Part shown: positions 38,169 through 39,203 of the stretch, piece by piece
How positions within the stretch are numbered: position 1 is the stretch's first letter
How the letters are laid out: each line of letters opens with the position of its first letter
Assembly: GCF_023656545.1 (NCBI RefSeq)
Contig: NZ_JAMOKF010000019.1
Location: 1 to 39,203 of the forward strand
Length of the DNA stretch: 39,203 bases
DNA from: Micromonospora phytophila
GTDB taxonomy: Bacteria; Actinomycetota; Actinomycetes; Mycobacteriales; Micromonosporaceae
Reading direction: 5' to 3'
Made by a program: the position numbers and the translations under genes
The notes under the pieces: generated by a model
The model's database searches: none
What the model was told of the DNA's origin: nothing
The model's input: only the letters and a program-made list of their open reading frames with translations

Positions 38169-38186
38169 TACTTGCAAGTAGTGCAA
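38169..38186. promoter_or_regulatory. Candidate operator between trhA-like gene and pxpB
   Basis: TACTTGCAAGTA (38169-38180) is a perfect 12-bp palindrome overlapping TTGCA-AGTAG-TGCAA (38172-38186), a 5-5-5 inverted repeat. The second form is typical of MarR/TetR sites. It lies 26 bp upstream of the TrhA-like start and 67 bp upstream of pxpB. Confidence 0.5.
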
Positions 38187-38252
38187 CCCGTCACGTGGGA
38201 AGAACGGTCGGTGGCCCCCGGGCACCGCGGCCGCGTCGGGGAGTATGGCGGG

Positions 38253-38903
38253 ATGCGGATCCGACCCGTCGGGGCGCACGCCCTGCTGCTCGACTGCGCC
38301 GCGCCCGCCACCGGAGGACCGGCCGGCGGCACCGGGGAGACGACGGCCCTGGTCGAGGCGTGGCGGGCCGAGCTGTGGCGTCGCCGTGAGCGCGGCGAAC
38401 TGATCGCCGTCGAGATCGTGCCGGCCGCCGCCACGGTCCTGCTCGACGGCGTACCGGACCCGGCGGGGACGGCCGCGCGGATCGCCGGCTGGACCCCGCG
38501 ACCGGCCGCCACCACGGCCGCCGTCGACACGGTCGAGGTCCCGGTGACGTACGACGGGGAGGACCTGCCCGTCGTCGCCGGCCACTGGGGCGTGGACGTG
38601 CCGGCGGTGGTGGCGCGGTTGGGGCGTACCGGGTTCCGGGTGGCGTTCTGCGGCTTCGCCCCCGGGTTCGCGTACCTGACCGGGCTTCCCGCCGAGCTGG
38701 CGGTGCCCCGGCTGCCCACCCCGCGTCCCCGGGTGCCGGCCGGCTCGGTCGCGCTCGCCGGCCCGTACGCCGGGATCTATCCGGCCGCCTCCCCCGGTGG
38801 CTGGCTGCTGGTCGGTCGCACCGGGATGTCCCTGTTCGACGTGCGCGCCGACCCGCCGGCCCGCCTCACCCCGGGGACCCGGGTGCGGCTGGTGGCCGAA
38901 TGA
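38253..38903 (+). CDS. pxpB: 5-oxoprolinase subunit B (KipI-like)
   Basis: A protein of 216 aa, normal for PxpB. It begins MRIRPVGAHALLLDC and has the conserved VEVPVTYDGEDLPVVA, FRVAFCGFAPGFAYLTGLP, VPRLPTPRPRVPAGSVALAG and GIYPAASPGGWLLVGRT motifs of the carboxyltransferase family. PxpB, PxpC and PxpA form the bacterial ATP-dependent 5-oxoprolinase that recycles pyroglutamate to glutamate. Its TGA overlaps the pxpC ATG (ATGA). PxpA is not visible and would be further right. Confidence 0.93.
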   Translation: MRIRPVGAHALLLDCAAPATGGPAGGTGETTALVEAWRAELWRRRERGELIAVEIVPAAATVLLDGVPDPAGTAARIAGWTPRPAATTAAVDTVEVPVTYDGEDLPVVAGHWGVDVPAVVARLGRTGFRVAFCGFAPGFAYLTGLPAELAVPRLPTPRPRVPAGSVALAGPYAGIYPAASPGGWLLVGRTGMSLFDVRADPPARLTPGTRVRLVAE

Positions 38904-39203
38904 CCGCGCGGCACACCGCCCCGACGGGCGGCGGACCGGCCGACCGCCACCTGGAGGTGGTCCGGGCCGGGGCGTTGACCACCGTCCAGGACCAGGGGCG
39001 GCCCGGCTGGGCGCACCTGGGCGTACCCCGGTCCGGGGCGCTCGACCCGGCGGCCCTCCGCCTCGCCAACCGACTGGTCGGCAACCCGGAGTCGGCCGCC
39101 GGCCTGGAGATCACCATGACGGGCTGCGAGCTGCGGCTGGACCGGGCCGGCGCCGTGGCGGTGACCGGCGCGGACGTCGAGGTCCGGGTCGACCGCCGGC
39201 CCG
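38900..39203 (+). CDS. pxpC: Partial CDS, 5-oxoprolinase subunit C (biotin-dependent carboxyltransferase family)
   Basis: The first 101 codons lie in the window and the gene continues past the right edge. After a short variable N-terminus, LEVVRAGALTTVQDQGRPGWAHLGVPRSGALDPAALRLANRLVGN (about residues 18-62) is the family signature, and GLEITMTGCELRLDRAGAVAVTGADVEV follows. It forms a complex with PxpB to which it is translationally coupled. Confidence 0.9.
   Translation, partial: MTARHTAPTGGGPADRHLEVVRAGALTTVQDQGRPGWAHLGVPRSGALDPAALRLANRLVGNPESAAGLEITMTGCELRLDRAGAVAVTGADVEVRVDRRP

Overview
The window is very GC-rich (about 70% by eye) with actinobacterial codon usage, frequent GTG/TTG starts and perfect GC-rich hairpin terminators. 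The gene content (crgA next to a DUF881 protein and the start of a probable class E sortase, a CW_binding_2 pair, DUF6458 proteins, an F420-type LLM oxidoreductase) points to a filamentous actinomycete, most likely Micromonospora or another Micromonosporaceae. The crgA-DUF881-sortase order usually sits near the chromosomal origin and the pknA/pknB cluster, so this looks like core chromosome with a small island in the middle.

Layout. 1-1547: cell-division and wall genes (sortase start, DUF881, crgA). 1730-4147: a membrane iron-sulfur oxidoreductase resembling mycobacterial EtfD, with its own palindromic operator. 4199-6599: two overlapping CNNM/CorC-type membrane proteins. 6659-11321: a peptidoglycan-hydrolase cluster, made of two paralogous NlpC/P60 endopeptidases flanking a secreted amidase; the second NlpC/P60 gene has a cyclic-di-AMP (ydaO-type) riboswitch. 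11331-12574: dcd and a divergent PNPOx-family gene with an SOS-box-like palindrome between them. 12620-14321: a three-gene operon (DUF2178 membrane protein, XRE regulator, MDR oxidoreductase) whose promoter is bracketed by two copies of an 18-bp palindrome. 14341-15373: a secreted M43-type metalloprotease.

15646-19178: tRNA-Gly(CCC) followed by the truncated end of a tyrosine integrase, a few poorly conserved membrane and acetyltransferase genes, and then a second copy of the tRNA 3' half plus its terminator. This is the scar of an integrated element. 19236-21988: a colicin-immunity-like small protein, a NUDIX hydrolase and a secreted propeller/Ig-like protein. 22069-28202: two large TTG-initiated cell-wall-binding paralogs, with a possible third remnant, around an LLM oxidoreductase and an ASCH protein. 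28453-31527: a phosphoribosyltransferase-like gene, 13 copies of an 8-bp tandem repeat, and a Tat-exported tachylectin/DMFase-like fusion protein. 31661-33590: an RlpA-like protein and a PP2C/SpoIIE phosphatase. 33698-35708: a FadE5-type acyl-CoA dehydrogenase. 35709-35858: intergenic repeats. 36092-37415: two DUF6458 genes around a SixA-like phosphatase. 37466-39203: a TrhA/hemolysin III protein, then pxpB and the start of pxpC.

The most informative link is between distant genes. The EtfD-like oxidoreductase and the FadE5-like dehydrogenase, 32 kb apart, each carry the same 16-bp palindrome (GTTACTG-N-T-N-GGTAAC) at the promoter. Their mycobacterial counterparts work together in fatty-acid beta-oxidation, so a shared fatty-acid-responsive regulator is likely.
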